Of a stretch of DNA of 64,000 nt, positions 1 to 10,426 are shown one piece after another. The stretch is from Mycobacterium lepromatosis (GTDB lineage Bacteria; Actinomycetota; Actinomycetes; Mycobacteriales; Mycobacteriaceae): NCBI RefSeq assembly GCF_000975265.2, contig NZ_CP083405.1, forward strand, positions 682,001 to 746,000, given 5' to 3'. The position numbers were made by a program, and so were the translations under genes. The number at the start of each line of letters is the position of its first letter. Within the stretch, counting starts at the first letter, position 1. The notes under the pieces were generated by a model. The model worked only from the letters and a program-made list of their open reading frames with translations. It had not been told where the DNA came from and ran no database searches.

Positions 1-259
1 GGTTTTCGTCCTACATTTACGTGGTTCGATCCGCGGCTGATTCATATCCTGGTTGGCCTGCGTGCATCTTGCACTCGTCGGCCAGTACCGGGAGCTATAT
101 CAGTGCAGAGTCTATCTGCCGTTGAGCTGCTGTGAGATGTTTCGGCGACGTTCTGCGTTGCTGATGACGAGGTATCAGCTGATGGGTGACTACCGCCGGT
201 TGCCGTTGACGACCACATCGGCAGCGGTTCCGGTAACTGTCCAGTCGACCTTGTTTTGA
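1..259 (+). pseudogene. C-terminal remnant of a radical SAM (spore photoproduct lyase-like) protein
   Basis: The frame open from position 53 encodes a segment that reads VGQYRELYQ, followed by a PLS-type stretch, then MFRRR and a MTRYQLMGDYRR stretch. This resembles the end of mycobacterial radical SAM proteins, where a WL..HP.LV..Y..LY..GAYLP..Y...LR.R pattern is typical. The upstream part, with the CxxxCxxC cluster, lies outside the window, so intactness cannot be judged. Expected Tyr and Arg positions are replaced (Cys-Cys-Glu in place of Tyr-Arg), which suggests decay. It runs convergent to the phosphatase remnant that follows. The family assignment is inferred from a short C-terminal pattern and is moderate. 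Confidence 0.45.
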
Positions 260-260
260 A

Positions 261-1600
261 CTAAGCGGCGTGCGGTTTGGTAAGGGTAAACTGGTCTATT
301 ACGATTATGGCGCCGCACAGCCCGCTCACCAAATAATACGTTGCCTTGATTAACATATTGTGGATTTGGTTGACCCGGATCGGCGTAGAAAGCCGCAAAG
401 TTGTAAGGGGTGTTGCGGTCTCGAAATGCCGACCGCGCCGCATCCTTGTAAAAAGTATATCGGCACCTTAACGTGCGGTCGCGGGATCAAATGCACCGAC
501 GTCGGTCAGCACGCGGCACTATGGTTGGAGGAAACAAGCAGCGCGTTGTTAGGCAATGAGGTACTGCTGCCGATGACTATGTGCACTGTGCCCCAGGTGG
601 TGTCGATGAGGTCGTTTCGTATGTCGGCGAGTTTGTCTGCAAGTTAGCGCTTCTGCTTTCTTGCCTAGGATTCGTGCACGTATGAATTGCCGCCGTCTTA
701 GAAGGCCACGTTGTCTTTGTTCGGGCTTGTTACCTGCCCAGAACTGGCAGTGAATGAGTAGCATAGATCGTACAGCTGCGGTCTAGATCCCAAATCGGGC
801 ACCGCAAGGTAGATCTGATAAGAACCGTAACCAATTGGCTCGTTGCCTAATTCGTTTTCGTGATTGCCGACTTCCGGCATCAATGGCCAGTAACGCGCCA
901 AACGGGTGTTGTTGTCAAGCAAGTGCAACCAGGTGAAAATCCGGTCTTAGGCGAGGTTGGCGTAGCACAGTTCACTGCTTACGAGGTTGAACAGCGGTGC
1001 GATGCGTTTGATCGCAATCGTGGTATCGTCGGCTGCGGGCGAGCAGATCTTATAGCTTAATATATGTATTTTTGTTCAGTCTGCCTAGCTTCGGAGTAGA
1101 TAGGTCGCTGAAATTGTATTAATAGCAGAATTTCATCATTGTGGCGCGGTGTTCCTCGGCCCCTAGCCCGGACTCTATACCATTGTGCATCGCGGTGTAG
1201 ATGTAGTCGATGTCCGCCGGTCAGGTTCGTCAAACGGGCGTTGTTGGCGCTGCCTTCTTTGTTGGACTGCGTGTCTCGGTAAGTTCGGGTGTAGGCCGGC
1301 ATGGCTTGACCAAACCCAGATGTCGGCACGCAACGGCCGTGCGGGTTGCGCATGGCCTCGGTTGTGGCGTTTTTGCCAAATTGCAGATACAGGTTACCCA
1401 CCGGCTGTGCGCCATGTCGCTCCGGCCGGAGTATGTATTATGCGTGACCGCGTGGGCGAGATCACAACAGTGCAGCCCCGCCCGCACCAATGATCGCCGA
1501 TACCGTGCTCGCCATTAACCTGCGGCGGCTGACGCCGGGTCTGATGTTTGGGGTGGTCGGGTCAGGGCCATTGGCCCGTTGCGGATTGTCGCTCATTCAG
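261..1600 (-). pseudogene. Purple acid phosphatase (secreted metallophosphoesterase), decayed
   Basis: Read on the minus strand, homologous pieces lie in order but in different frames. A twin-arginine signal with SRRRLM is at about 1540-1511. The N-terminal fibronectin-like domain (TSGFG, then ARLTNLT) is within 1401-1057. The metal-ligand motif GNHENELGN is at 868-851, in a segment continuing to YSFTA. The C-terminus, ATYYLVSG then IDQFTLTKP, is in 443-261. Intact family members are about 500-530 residues and hydrolyse phosphate esters outside the membrane using an Fe/Mn or Fe/Zn centre. Here several frameshifts and stops separate the blocks, so no product is expected. The gene corresponds by content and neighbours to Rv2577 of M. 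tuberculosis (from memory). Confidence 0.85.
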
Positions 1601-1663
1601 TTTCACACCCTGAGCTGGGAGCCCGGTTAGTGTATCTGCCGGTGAACGTCTGCCGGGACTGCT

Positions 1664-2160
1664 ATGTGGGTAACTGAATCCGGTAGTGTTTTAGTCGTGA
1701 TGAACCTGCGAAAAGTGACCAGCGTGGTCGCGATCGCAACATTTGGGATGGTGCCGGAAGTCGCAGCGACTACGCCGATGGCAGCCGCGGACCCAGCCGT
1801 TCATCAGGTGGTCTACACTGTAGTAGCCGCTAGTGATCTGACTGTCGACATTAAGTACATGAACACCGATCCGCCCCACTAAGCGGCCTTTAACGCTGAC
1901 TCAGCGAAATATCTGAACACCGTGCACACCCCGATATCATCAGTGGCCAGCCACTGGTCTGTACTGTCATGTGACAGATCCGAACTAGTTGACGATCGTT
2001 ACCGTCAACAGTGGGCTGCGGATCTATCTCTAATTCCACTGTGAGATCGCGGTGGACGGTCAGGTGGTGGTGGTGTCGTAAAGTGATAGCTTTTGCTTCT
2101 CGTTCTTGATGTGGTCGTGGTAATTGGCACGCACGCAATAGCCGATAGATGCGACCGTGA
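1664..2160 (+). pseudogene. Small secreted mycobacterial protein (Rv2576c-like), decayed
   Basis: The open part encodes a signal-peptide-like start (MNLRKVTSVVAIATFGM from about 1700) ending in an AAADPA processing region. It then reads VVYTV and ASDLTVDIKYM followed by NTDPP, typical of a small exported mycobacterial protein with a beta-rich domain. A stop at 1880-1882 interrupts it. Homologous text resumes in other frames: FNADSAKYLNTVHTP, then RYRQQWAADLSLIP, then EIAVDGQVVVVS near 2043-2078 followed by another stop. At least two frame changes make this a pseudogene. Function is unknown in the family. It is divergent from the purple acid phosphatase remnant. Confidence 0.7.
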
Positions 2161-2940
2161 GCGTGGTTAGGCGGTGCTCTTGTCCTTGGGTTACCTGGTT
2201 GGAAATCAGTCGCACTCTATCGACATCAAGCGCTTGTGCAACCTTGCGGAGTCCGTCAGGGTGTACTACATCGTGTGATAAACGTAATCGACATAGCTGT
2301 TTTCGTAGTAACAGTGGTCAGTTATCTGCTCTTAAGAGCAGGGCTACAAGCCATCATACCCGGTTGCAGGCATTGAACAATGTTCGGCGTTCGCTGGACC
2401 TACGACGCGAGTACGGCGGCTAGGTAAGCTCACGGGGTCTGGCCGGCTCGTACTCGAGATTGTAAGCTGTTACAGATACGCTAACTTTTATGCCGCCTTA
2501 CCACCGTTGTGGTTTTTGACACCTGGTTAGCCCGTTAGACTGCGGTGATCTGCTGGGCTAACTTAGCCCCCGGTGCTGGTTGGCGGATGCCAAAGAATAA
2601 TCGCTAGAAACGCGCGATACGCCGTCGAGTCATGAGTCCGCATTGCCGTACATTCTGCTCCTAGTAATCCAGGTATTGCGCCTCAAGGGTCGATCTCTTA
2701 GCAGCGCGTTGTTCGTTGCCAGCCGCTGTTTCTGAGAGCGGCGTTTATCGGTGATCTTCTGCGAGGCCAGTTACGTGCATCGCGGTAAGGTCCTATGGCG
2801 TTGTACGGTCTCTTGGTGAGTCACAGAGAGTTGTTTAACGACCTCAAGCAGACACTTCTGATACGATGGACCGCCTCAAACATTCACGTCGCCGACGGTC
2901 CAGACAGAATGAATCAAGTCTGATTGACATCAGTTCCTAG
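2161..2940. other. Gene-free stretch
   Basis: No protein family, RNA gene or repeat was recognised on either strand. An 88-codon open frame at 2157-2423 has no convincing composition and overlaps the end of the preceding remnant. The missing N-terminal third of the DapA-family gene that follows may have been here, but I could not find its first half. Confidence 0.4.
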
Positions 2941-3486
2941 ATGGAAATGCGTTGCGGTACAGTGCCTTGTGAAATCCCAGTGGTCAATCGTTCCAGGATT
3001 CCTATTATTGCCTATAGTAACCCGGCCAGCAGCGGCATCGATATGAGCACCGAACTGCTGGTCAGCATGTTTGAGTCCATCGATAACATCAGCATGCTCA
3101 AAGAATCCATCGGTGAGTTGTCCTGGATGCGGTGCATCATCGAACTCAATGGCGGCCGACGGCCCTTCTGTAACGGGAGCAACCTGCTAGTACTCGACGC
3201 GCTGAAGGTTGGTGCATCTGGTTGGCGCACTACAGCAACCACTTTGCGTCCGCAGCCGTACATCGACCTGTACGACGCAGTACACTTCGGCGATCTGGAG
3301 AAAGCACAGATTCTTTACGATGACTTCAAGCAGTTTCTGAAGTTCATCGTCGCAGTCGGGTTGGCCACCATCGTGAAAGCCGGTCTCAATTTGCTGGGAT
3401 TGTTCGCCGGAGATCCGCGTGTGTCGTTGCTGCCGCCCGATGCACAAGGACGTGCCGAGTTGCGGAAGCGGTTCATTCTCAAATGA
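2941..3486 (+). pseudogene. DapA-family aldolase (dihydrodipicolinate synthase / N-acetylneuraminate lyase superfamily), 5'-truncated
   Basis: The 181 residues correspond to the C-terminal two thirds of a DapA-fold protein. IPIIAYSNPASSGIDM matches the YNNP-type strand. NISMLKES carries the Schiff-base lysine at about residue 53. GGRRPFCNGSN and a long helical tail (YDAVHFGDLEKAQILYDDF) follow. Intact members are about 290-310 residues, so roughly 120 N-terminal residues are missing, including the pyruvate-binding TT pair and catalytic Tyr. The frame itself has no stop, so a short product could be made, but it could not complete a TIM barrel. The substrate cannot be predicted; this does not look like the housekeeping dapA. 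Confidence 0.7.
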
Positions 3487-3639
3487 GTCGGTGTTCAACC
3501 CAGCATTGTCGGTTGCGATGGGTGGCCGATACGCCCACGATTACTAGATGACGTCAGAGCGAATGGCATGCGTGACGACACGCACCAATACGTCGTGAAA
3601 GATGTGTTGATTGTGCACTCAGAGTAATTGAGCTGCATA

Positions 3640-4440
3640 ACACACTTTGTGTGTGCTCCTTTCCTCCCACCCTGATCGGTTGGCCAGTGTGTATGTCGCG
3701 GCTATCCCAAAATTCTTGGCGTCGAAGGTGTCACACTTCTTCGGGTCATCGCTCTGATACCCCACGGTGAACCACTTCTGCCGTTGCGCAGAGTAATCGT
3801 GTGTCCACCATTCTGGGGTGGTATGTCTGGTTGCGGCTTTCTGGATATGATCGTCGCTCACTGGGGACGCAGCCAAGAGGGCGTCTTGGGTGTCCCTGTC
3901 GTTCAACGGCTCCAGGTAGGGCACCCCAGTGTTGTCCTGCTTGATCGTCGCCGCTTCGTGTGCTCACACACCGCCTTCAACTTGGTGCGCACACCGTTGC
4001 CGTGGGCGCTTTGCTGGGCAGAGGCGGAGCACCCCCCTGCAGGTTTGCAAGTGATGGTCTTATTCGTGAGCTACCATGTATTCCCGGCCAATTGGGCCGC
4101 TGCTGGAACTGAATTTGTCGATAAGTACTTGGAGAAAGTCGGTGTCAAAGTACTTCGTCTGGTCCACCGAGCAGTAGAATGGTCCCACTGCGCGAGTGGT
4201 CGGTTTGTGGCTGCTGTTCATCTGGCTGCTGAACGGCCTGTATGTGCGATCGGATGTAGCTCGCAGCAGTTGTTTTCATACAGCGTCCACGGAGTTACCC
4301 GTGTCTACCTACCCGGCATTGCACGTAACTTATTGGCATCGTCCTCCAGGTTTGCCTCTGTGCAAGTCGAAACTGGGCACTACGTTATCGGTAGTGTAGA
4401 TTCGCTGCTGGCTAAGAATGCCGTCCGGATCCATGCCTAG
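3640..4440 (-). pseudogene. Neutral zinc metallopeptidase (YpfJ/KPN_02809 family), decayed
   Basis: The C-terminus is clear on the minus strand at 3924-3700: VSDDHIQKAA, then EWWTHDYSAQRQKWFTVGYQ, ending in a DPKKCDTF motif typical of the family. Upstream, at about 4077-4048, the zinc motif expected as HEYGHH reads H-E-stop-D-H-H, so the active site itself contains a TAA. Further N-terminal blocks are frameshifted. Family members are membrane-anchored putative metalloproteases of about 290 residues. The long plus-strand open frame over the same DNA (3784-4440) is a shadow. Gene content and neighbours match Rv2575 of M. tuberculosis. Confidence 0.8.
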
Positions 4441-4571
4441 GAACATCGCAACCACTACGACTAACCGCCCCGCCGCCAGAGTTCGACGTGGTGCTGGTGT
4501 TCATCTGCGTACCCTCGTTGGAGGTACAACATACGCTTCGTTGCGCTTTGATCTTTGCATTCTGACCCAGC

Positions 4572-4925
4572 CTATAGTATTGGCTTTGCACACCGCAGAC
4601 CCTGGCGTGCCAGCGTTGCTAGCCGGGTCCGTCGCTGACCGCAGCCAGCAGCGGCACCAACGACATCGCTGATCGGGGTCGCCAGACCGTGGGCGCGTGT
4701 CTTGCAGATGATCGCCGCGTTGCGGATATCCCATTCCAGCCACCCATGGCTTTCCCGGTCGGCCAGGATCGGCTTGCCCATATCTGCTGCCGTCTTACTG
4801 AAGAGCCTGACCAATTCGTCAGCCAGCTGTGCATCTTCAGGCCTGGGCGACGGTCAGACATTCGGTGACATAGCGGCGCGACAGTGCGGCGAAACATTCC
4901 ACTGCGCCGACCCGACAGCGCCATA
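4572..4925 (-). pseudogene. Ketopantoate reductase-like protein (PanE/ApbA family), C-terminal half only
   Basis: Minus-strand text at about 4880-4620 gives [15 protein letters not shown]. After a frame change it gives VRLFSKTAADMGKPILADRE, then LEWDIRNAAIICK and RAHGLATPISDVV, with VPLLAA in yet another frame. This is the C-terminal helical domain of ApbA/PanE proteins, where the E-W-D-x-x-N-G and PTP-x-x-x-x-V patterns contact pantoate. The N-terminal Rossmann domain is missing between here and aspS. Frameshifts at two points show the gene is dead. Probably the Rv2573 counterpart. Confidence 0.75.
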
Positions 4926-5029
4926 AATCCGGCCAGCGCAATCTTGGTTATGGGGTTGGTAGCGGCACGGTCGAAAAGTTACACCGCCCCTTAGACTGGG
5001 TAGTCGTTAGTTGTCAACTAAAATGGGGA

Positions 5030-6811
5030 GTGTTTGTGCTGCGTAGCCACGGCGCTGGTGTGTTACGGAAAAGCGATGCTGGGCAGCAGGTGACATTAGC
5101 TGGCTGGGTGGCTCGCCGCCGCGACCATGGCGGCGTCATTTTCATTGATCTGCGCGACTCCTCGGGCATCACACAGGTGGTGTTTCGCGAGCCTGACGTG
5201 TTGGCCCAAGCGCATCGGCTGCGCGCTGAGTTTTGTGTAGCGGTCTCCGGCGTAGTCGAGATTCGCCCGGAGGGTAACGCCAATGCCGAGATTCCCACTG
5301 GCGAGATCGAGGTCAACGCCATGTCGCTGACCGTGCTCGGCGAGAGTGCGCCGCTGCCGTTCCAACTCGATGGGCCTGCGGGCGAGGAATTGCGGTTGAA
5401 GTACCGCTATCTCGACCTACGTCGCGACGGCCCCGGATCGGCAATTCGGTTGCGCTCCAAGGTGAATGCCACTGCTCGCTCCGTGTTAGCGCGCCACGAT
5501 TTCGTCGAGATCGAGACACCGACGATTACCCGCTCAACTCCAGAGGGCGCGCGCGACTTTCTAGTTCCGGCCCGGTTGCGGCCGGGCACGTTCTATGCTC
5601 TGCCGCAGAGCCCGCAACTCTTCAAACAGTTGCTGATGGTGGCCGGGATGGAGCGTTACTACCAGATTGCTCACTGCTATCGCGACGAGGACTTACGTGC
5701 CGACCGCCAGCCCGAATTCACCCAGCTCGACATGGAGATGAGCTTCGTTGATGCCGAGGACGTCATCGCGATCTCTGAGGAAATCCTGACTGCGCTGTGG
5801 ATGCTGATAGGGTACCAGATTCCGACGCCGATCCCGCGGATCAGCTATGCCGATGCTATGCGAAGGTTCGGATCTGACAAGCCCGACTTGCGGTTCGGGC
5901 TGGAGCTCGTCGAATGCACAGAGTTTTTCTGCGACACCACTTTCCGTGTCTTCCAAGCACCGTATGTCGGTGCGGTAGTAATGCCCGGTGGTGCTGCACA
6001 GCCGCGGCGCACACTGGACGGGTGGCAGGACTGGGCCAAACAGCGCGGGCACCGCGGCCTGGCCTACGTGTTGGTGACTGACGACGGTACACTCGGCGGA
6101 CCGGTGGCCAAGAACTTCAGCGATGCCGAACGCTCTCACCTGGCCTCCCACGTGGGCGCCGAACCCGGGGACTGCATCTTCTTTTCAGCGGGCCCGGCGA
6201 AGTCGTCGCGGGCGCTGCTGGGGGCCGCCCGCGGTGAGATCGCCAACCGGCTGGGCCTGATCGACCCCGAGGCGTGGGCGTTCGTTTGGGTGGTCGACCC
6301 GCCGCTTTTCGAGCCCGCCGACGAGGCCACCGAGGCCGGAGAAATGGTAGTGGGCTCTGGTGCGTGGACCGCGGTGCATCACGCTTTCACATCGCCGAAA
6401 ACGGAATTCGAGGACAGCATCGAGTCCGATCCCGGAAGCGTGTTGGCCGATGCCTACGACATCGTCTGTAACGGCCACGAGATTGGTGGCGGCTCGGTTC
6501 GTATTAACCGCCGCGATATCCAGGAACGGGTGTTCGCAGTTATGGGACTGGACAAGTCCGAGGCAGAAGAGAAATTCGGGTTCCTTTTGGAGGCTTTCAC
6601 ATTTGGCGCACCTCCGCACGGCGGTATAGCCTTTGGCTGGGATCGGACCAATGCCTTGCTGGCCGGGATGGAGTCGATACGCGAGGTGATCGCGTTTCCC
6701 AAGACCGGCGGTGGTATCGACCCGCTCACCGATGCGCCGGCTCCGATAACCGCTCAGCAGCGCAAGGAATCCGGAATAGACACCAAGCCCAAACAGGTTG
6801 AGCAGTCATGA
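5030..6811 (+). CDS. aspS: Aspartyl-tRNA synthetase
   Basis: A 593-residue class II synthetase of normal bacterial length that charges tRNA-Asp in the cytoplasm. The N-terminal OB-fold anticodon-binding domain (about 1-110) includes [14 protein letters not shown]. The flipping-loop region [11 protein letters not shown] is near residue 170. Motif 2 is in [12 protein letters not shown] (about 205-220). The bacterial GAD insertion lies about 285-420, and motif 3 is [16 protein letters not shown] near 530-545. The GTG start gives the conserved VFVLRSH beginning and follows a purine-rich AATGGGGA. The RDHGG histidine is associated in the family with non-discriminating AspRS, which would fit an indirect GatCAB route to Asn-tRNA; that is inference. 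It stands alone between decayed genes. Confidence 0.97.
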   Translation: MFVLRSHGAGVLRKSDAGQQVTLAGWVARRRDHGGVIFIDLRDSSGITQVVFREPDVLAQAHRLRAEFCVAVSGVVEIRPEGNANAEIPTGEIEVNAMSLTVLGESAPLPFQLDGPAGEELRLKYRYLDLRRDGPGSAIRLRSKVNATARSVLARHDFVEIETPTITRSTPEGARDFLVPARLRPGTFYALPQSPQLFKQLLMVAGMERYYQIAHCYRDEDLRADRQPEFTQLDMEMSFVDAEDVIAISEEILTALWMLIGYQIPTPIPRISYADAMRRFGSDKPDLRFGLELVECTEFFCDTTFRVFQAPYVGAVVMPGGAAQPRRTLDGWQDWAKQRGHRGLAYVLVTDDGTLGGPVAKNFSDAERSHLASHVGAEPGDCIFFSAGPAKSSRALLGAARGEIANRLGLIDPEAWAFVWVVDPPLFEPADEATEAGEMVVGSGAWTAVHHAFTSPKTEFEDSIESDPGSVLADAYDIVCNGHEIGGGSVRINRRDIQERVFAVMGLDKSEAEEKFGFLLEAFTFGAPPHGGIAFGWDRTNALLAGMESIREVIAFPKTGGGIDPLTDAPAPITAQQRKESGIDTKPKQVEQS

Positions 6812-7233
6812 CAGAACAGTTTCCGGACGCGGAAACGGTAAAGGCGTTCAACAAAACTAGCGTCGGCGAGTTCTAGGACAACGGCGGCAAGGTCGGTGGG
6901 CAATTCGCCAATTCAAACTTGCTGCTGCAAACAACGACCAGCGCCAAGTCTGGCCAACGCCGGGCTTCACCGCTGACCTATTTCCGCAGCGACGGCAAAC
7001 TGGTCATCACCGAGTGCCCTCGTCGGCGCCTCGGTCAGTCTGACCTGGGTGCACAACCTACGGGAACACGTCGAGATCGGGGATCGAAGCGTCCGACGGG
7101 ACGGCGCGCGAATTGCCGTTTCCGAAGCGTGACCAGAGCTTCCCGAAAGTTACCTCTTCCGCACCGGGATTCGCAGACTGCCGAGTCAAGACCAGTCAAG
7201 TGGTCCCGCTGTTAGAGCTGTACCAGATCTAGC
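6808..7233 (+). pseudogene. Deazaflavin (F420)-dependent nitroreductase-family protein, decayed
   Basis: The ATG at 6808 overlaps the aspS stop region and starts [17 protein letters not shown]. An in-frame TAG at about 6874 precedes the conserved DNGGKVGGQF, and the frame then continues LLLQTTTSAKSGQRR followed by SPLTYF. This is the DDN-type split-barrel signature (FR.NGGKVGG, TTG.KSGQ.R). A frameshift follows, and the family C-terminus appears in another frame as VKTSQVVPLLELYQI just before 7233. Intact homologues are about 140-150 residues and bind F420H2. No full-length product is possible. Confidence 0.85.
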
Positions 7234-9985
7234 AGCAGGTAAGTAATTAGAGTGATTCCCTGTGTTTTTCAAAAACTGATGCTCTCAACACAATTACGGA
7301 GTTTTCACGGCTTAGGAGTTCCAACTCTGCGCATACCTTCAGCGTTTAGCATCGCCGGTCGCGGCCGTTTGGTATTGGAAGCCACACCCAACACCCGGCA
7401 TGTGTCCGCCGAGACCGATCTCGGAGGTGACATGCACTACACAGACCGCCATTCTCAATCGCTAGGCGGACACACTGCTTTGCGTAACTCTGGGGTGTAC
7501 TTCGCGTATAACCCCGAAGGATATATATCCTTCGGGGTTATATATTACCTACTGGCTAGCTATCCACTACCAGGGGTCAACCCGAATTTTGCATGGTCTT
7601 TGGGATTTGCACAGGGTCGATGCGCAAAGATCGCATTTCAATATCTACCACCGACAGGCCATACCTGGCGTGTCGGATCACGTATACCGAATTTCTGAAT
7701 ACTATACTATCATTGTGTAGTAATGAAACGAGAGGTGTTTTCATCTGGCTATATATTTTAATATAGGCCCAATTTGCAGTAATGTACGTGGAATTGACCT
7801 CTTAGTCTTGTTGCTTAATTTTAGTCGATAAACTTAGTGAACGTGCATGGGTTCGTTAAGCACAAGGTAAATTTGGCATGTCTTTGTAAGTGTAGGGACT
7901 GAGGCGTTACAAGTTATTTTCTATGGAAATGTGGAAATTCTTGATTGGGATGTTGTCATCGATAAGTAAGGTGGCCCTAGCAACAACCGTCGTGAATTCT
8001 TCTGCGATCAATTCGGAATCACAAAAGGTGACAGCATATCCTGGTCAGTTATGCGCAGCAGGATCAGAAGACCATCCTTAGGCGATAGTCTGCGGTCGTT
8101 GAAGTCGATAACGCCAAGACTTTGAGCAAAACGAGCTATGCTACATAGTCTTCATGAGCCAGAAGGAACAGCTAACAAAAATGATGTATTCCCAACTGCT
8201 ATCATCGAAGATAAACTTAGGCAACATGTATACCGACCCGGCGGGTTCCTACTTGCTGATACTCGCCGCCCAGGTGTGGAAGGCGGTGGGTTAGAAAGTA
8301 AGGGTCATCAGGTTGTTGTTCAAGAGAATTCTTCTCTAATATCGCTACGGACGACTGGTCAATTTGCTGCTGCGACACAGGAAATTGATGTAGTCAAGCC
8401 GTTTATTAAAGTGGCTGAATGACCTTGGTGGGAAGTTCTCGGAGATTGAGGAACAAACCTATAGCCCATAGTATCAAACTTTCTCGATGTACGTAGTAAG
8501 ATAATGTATTCGGAGTGGACCGCTGTTAACCGTGCGCGGAGGGCGAGACTGGTAAATAACAACTTATTCGTGCTATACTTAGGTGGAGACCGCGGCACTC
8601 GGCCTGGACTACGCAAGGTAATGTTTTGAGGACGGTCAGGCGGTGAAAAGGCATAGGCCGTCGAGGCTGCCTTCGTGGAAGCAACTGCCGTCGATCGCCA
8701 ACAATACCCAGTTTATTCAGTCGATGCCACTTTCTACAGAATCACCTTAGTTCGATGATCCATTGTGATGGTGTTAGGCCGGTACGATTTATAGCGTTGC
8801 GTGCATCTAGCCCATGGAAAAATTTTGTTGTAGTTAGGTGAGTTAGTCGTTGAGCCTGCAATTCGAATCGGGGTTGCCCAGATGATGTTTTGTTGTATTG
8901 GAAGCAGCACGTGTGTAACTTGTTCGGCTTGAAGTCATTCCGTTATTTATAAACTCCCCATAGAACGTCGCGACCTTACGCACTTTACTGTGCACGTGGT
9001 TCGCCAACCGCTACACTCACGCACATCGTCCGGGAGGCGGACTGCTGCCGCCGCTTGTAGCTTATGTACGTTGATTTCGGCAACCTTCGAAAACACGATC
9101 TCCCTTCTTAACGCTTCCTCCGCTCACTACTTAAGGAACGTCACCCGCGAGCGCGCGAAATATTCGAAACCCAGGCATCCACTCACGGCAACAACCTGGA
9201 ACACCTCCCGGTATGGACTCCAGCGTCACTCTAAATTTAGTTTAGTAGTTAGTACAAATTTTGACAATACAAATATGCGCCGGCATCAGAGGGTAACGTA
9301 CCACCAAGTTCAACTATCCGTGAGCGCCTAGCCAGAATCATAACCCTTTTCAATGGAACTCCTTGGTCGGTGCGGGTGACTGTTGGTGCAATCATTGTCA
9401 CCGTCCCGAACGCGAGCTCCCTGATCAACATGACAAACAAGGGAACGGGGAATTCTACCTAGCCACCAGTAGGGATATCCCTCTGATCGCTAATGGGGAC
9501 TTTCACATGGCTACGGCCACAGTTCACTCGTGTAACAGGGCACGCCGTGACGAAGATGCTTAATGACTCTATAGCTGCAGTCTATCCCGTAGACAAATTA
9601 ATGTGATTCGCCCCACCCTTTCACAGACCATTCTAACACAGCCGAAGTGACACGAATAGCAGCAATCGTTAACCAGACAAAAGGAATAAATAGGTTATTT
9701 AAATTTTAATTTGATGGATTTTCGGTGTGCTAACACCGTGAGGTGAACTTCGTGCTTATATTGACTTGCTGATAACACAAGGTTGGTTCGGAGAAAAATA
9801 TTCATTAATCGCACCCATCAAGGCTGTATACTTGTAGTACTAGGAAAAAACTCCTGGGTGATAAAGCAATCTATGCCTAAAGAGATTTCGACTGTGCTGT
9901 CGTTGATGACTTCGTTTGTGGAGCTGCCGTAGATTGTTCACCAGGTCAAGTCGGTACAGAAGGCGTCGTCGTGCCGAGTACGATA
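7234..9985. other. AT-richer gene-free island
   Basis: About 2.75 kb without a recognisable gene or pseudogene. Base composition is visibly more AT-rich than the flanking mycobacterial genes, for example TATATATTTTAATATAGG near 7750 and AAATAGGTTATTTAAATTTT near 9690. The open frames here (7252-7698, 8138-8422, 8990-9331 and a few shorter) encode nothing I recognise and lack ribosome-binding sites I would trust. The 7252-7698 frame runs through a perfect palindrome. In M. tuberculosis a membrane protein (Rv2571c) lies next to aspS; I could not see its remains. Confidence 0.5.
7507..7542. repeat. 36-bp perfect palindrome
   Basis: The sequence from 7507 reads TATAACCCCGAAGGATAT and is followed at once by its exact reverse complement, with no spacer. 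As RNA it could form an 18-bp stem with essentially no loop; as DNA it could extrude a cruciform. There is no U-tract on either side, so it is not a classical intrinsic terminator. The centre is AT-only and the outer arms carry a CCCCGAAGG/CCTTCGGGG block. Confidence 0.9.
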
Positions 9986-9989
9986 GCAG

Positions 9990-10330
9990 CTAGTCAGGTG
10001 GTGGAGCGAATCCCCCCGGCGCAGTAGTCCTCGACTAGCTTCTTAGGCGCCTGCGTCAGCCAGGCTTTAGTGATCAACTCTCCGAGATCGGGGATGTCGA
10101 TCTCGGAGAGTTTAACCAGCATCTCCGGATAGCCGTCGAAATGCGGGGTAGTGAAATACACTCCTGGGTCGTTGGCGATTTAAGGCGCACTCGATACCCG
10201 CATCAGAAGACCCGGACATCGAGGATGTTGCCGCTCGGTGGGTCGGCCCTGCATGCTGTCAGGGCGTCACGGTAAGATTGGCGTAGGGAGTCGTTCTCAC
10301 GCAATCCATCTCTTGCTAACCCGCTGGATG
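9990..10330 (-). pseudogene. YjbR/MmcQ-family protein (DUF419), decayed
   Basis: The minus strand gives ANDPGVYFTTPHFDGYPEML, then VKLSEIDIPDLGELITKAWL and TQAPKKLVEDY over about 10180-9990. This is the characteristic C-terminal half of the small YjbR/MmcQ DNA-binding-like fold (P.F....Y.G...V.V.L..ID..EL.ELI..AW...AP). The upstream part, around PSGNILDVRVF at 10250, is in another frame and is followed by a stop. Intact proteins are about 120-130 residues with no firmly known role. Position and orientation agree with Rv2570. Confidence 0.75.
10076..10112. repeat. Inverted repeat, 15-bp perfect arms with 7-nt loop
   Basis: AACTCTCCGAGATCG (10076-10090) is matched by its exact reverse complement at 10098-10112 around a GGGATGT loop. 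It lies inside the YjbR-like pseudogene, where it spans codons for LSEIDIPDLGEL. It may therefore be a coincidence of coding sequence or a structure gained after inactivation. Confidence 0.8.
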
Positions 10331-10426
10331 TGCGGTGGCTGCCTGGTGGTGGGTGAGATGCTTTACGACATCGTTCCATGCGGCCACGTGTCGATTGTGC
10401 GCCGGCTATGGTGATCTTGGTGTTGA

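Noticed and set aside
3784..4440. A 218-codon plus-strand open frame
   Set aside because: It lies antisense to a recognisable metallopeptidase pseudogene; the minus strand has the conserved family motifs and the plus-strand product matches nothing.
8855..8885. tRNA-like T-arm (ATTCGAATC)
   Set aside because: No acceptor stem, anticodon arm or discriminator sequence can be folded around it.
9723..9738. Short inverted repeat CGGTGT-gcta-ACACCG as a terminator
   Set aside because: Only 6-bp arms, no flanking gene to terminate and no U-tract; chance is likely.
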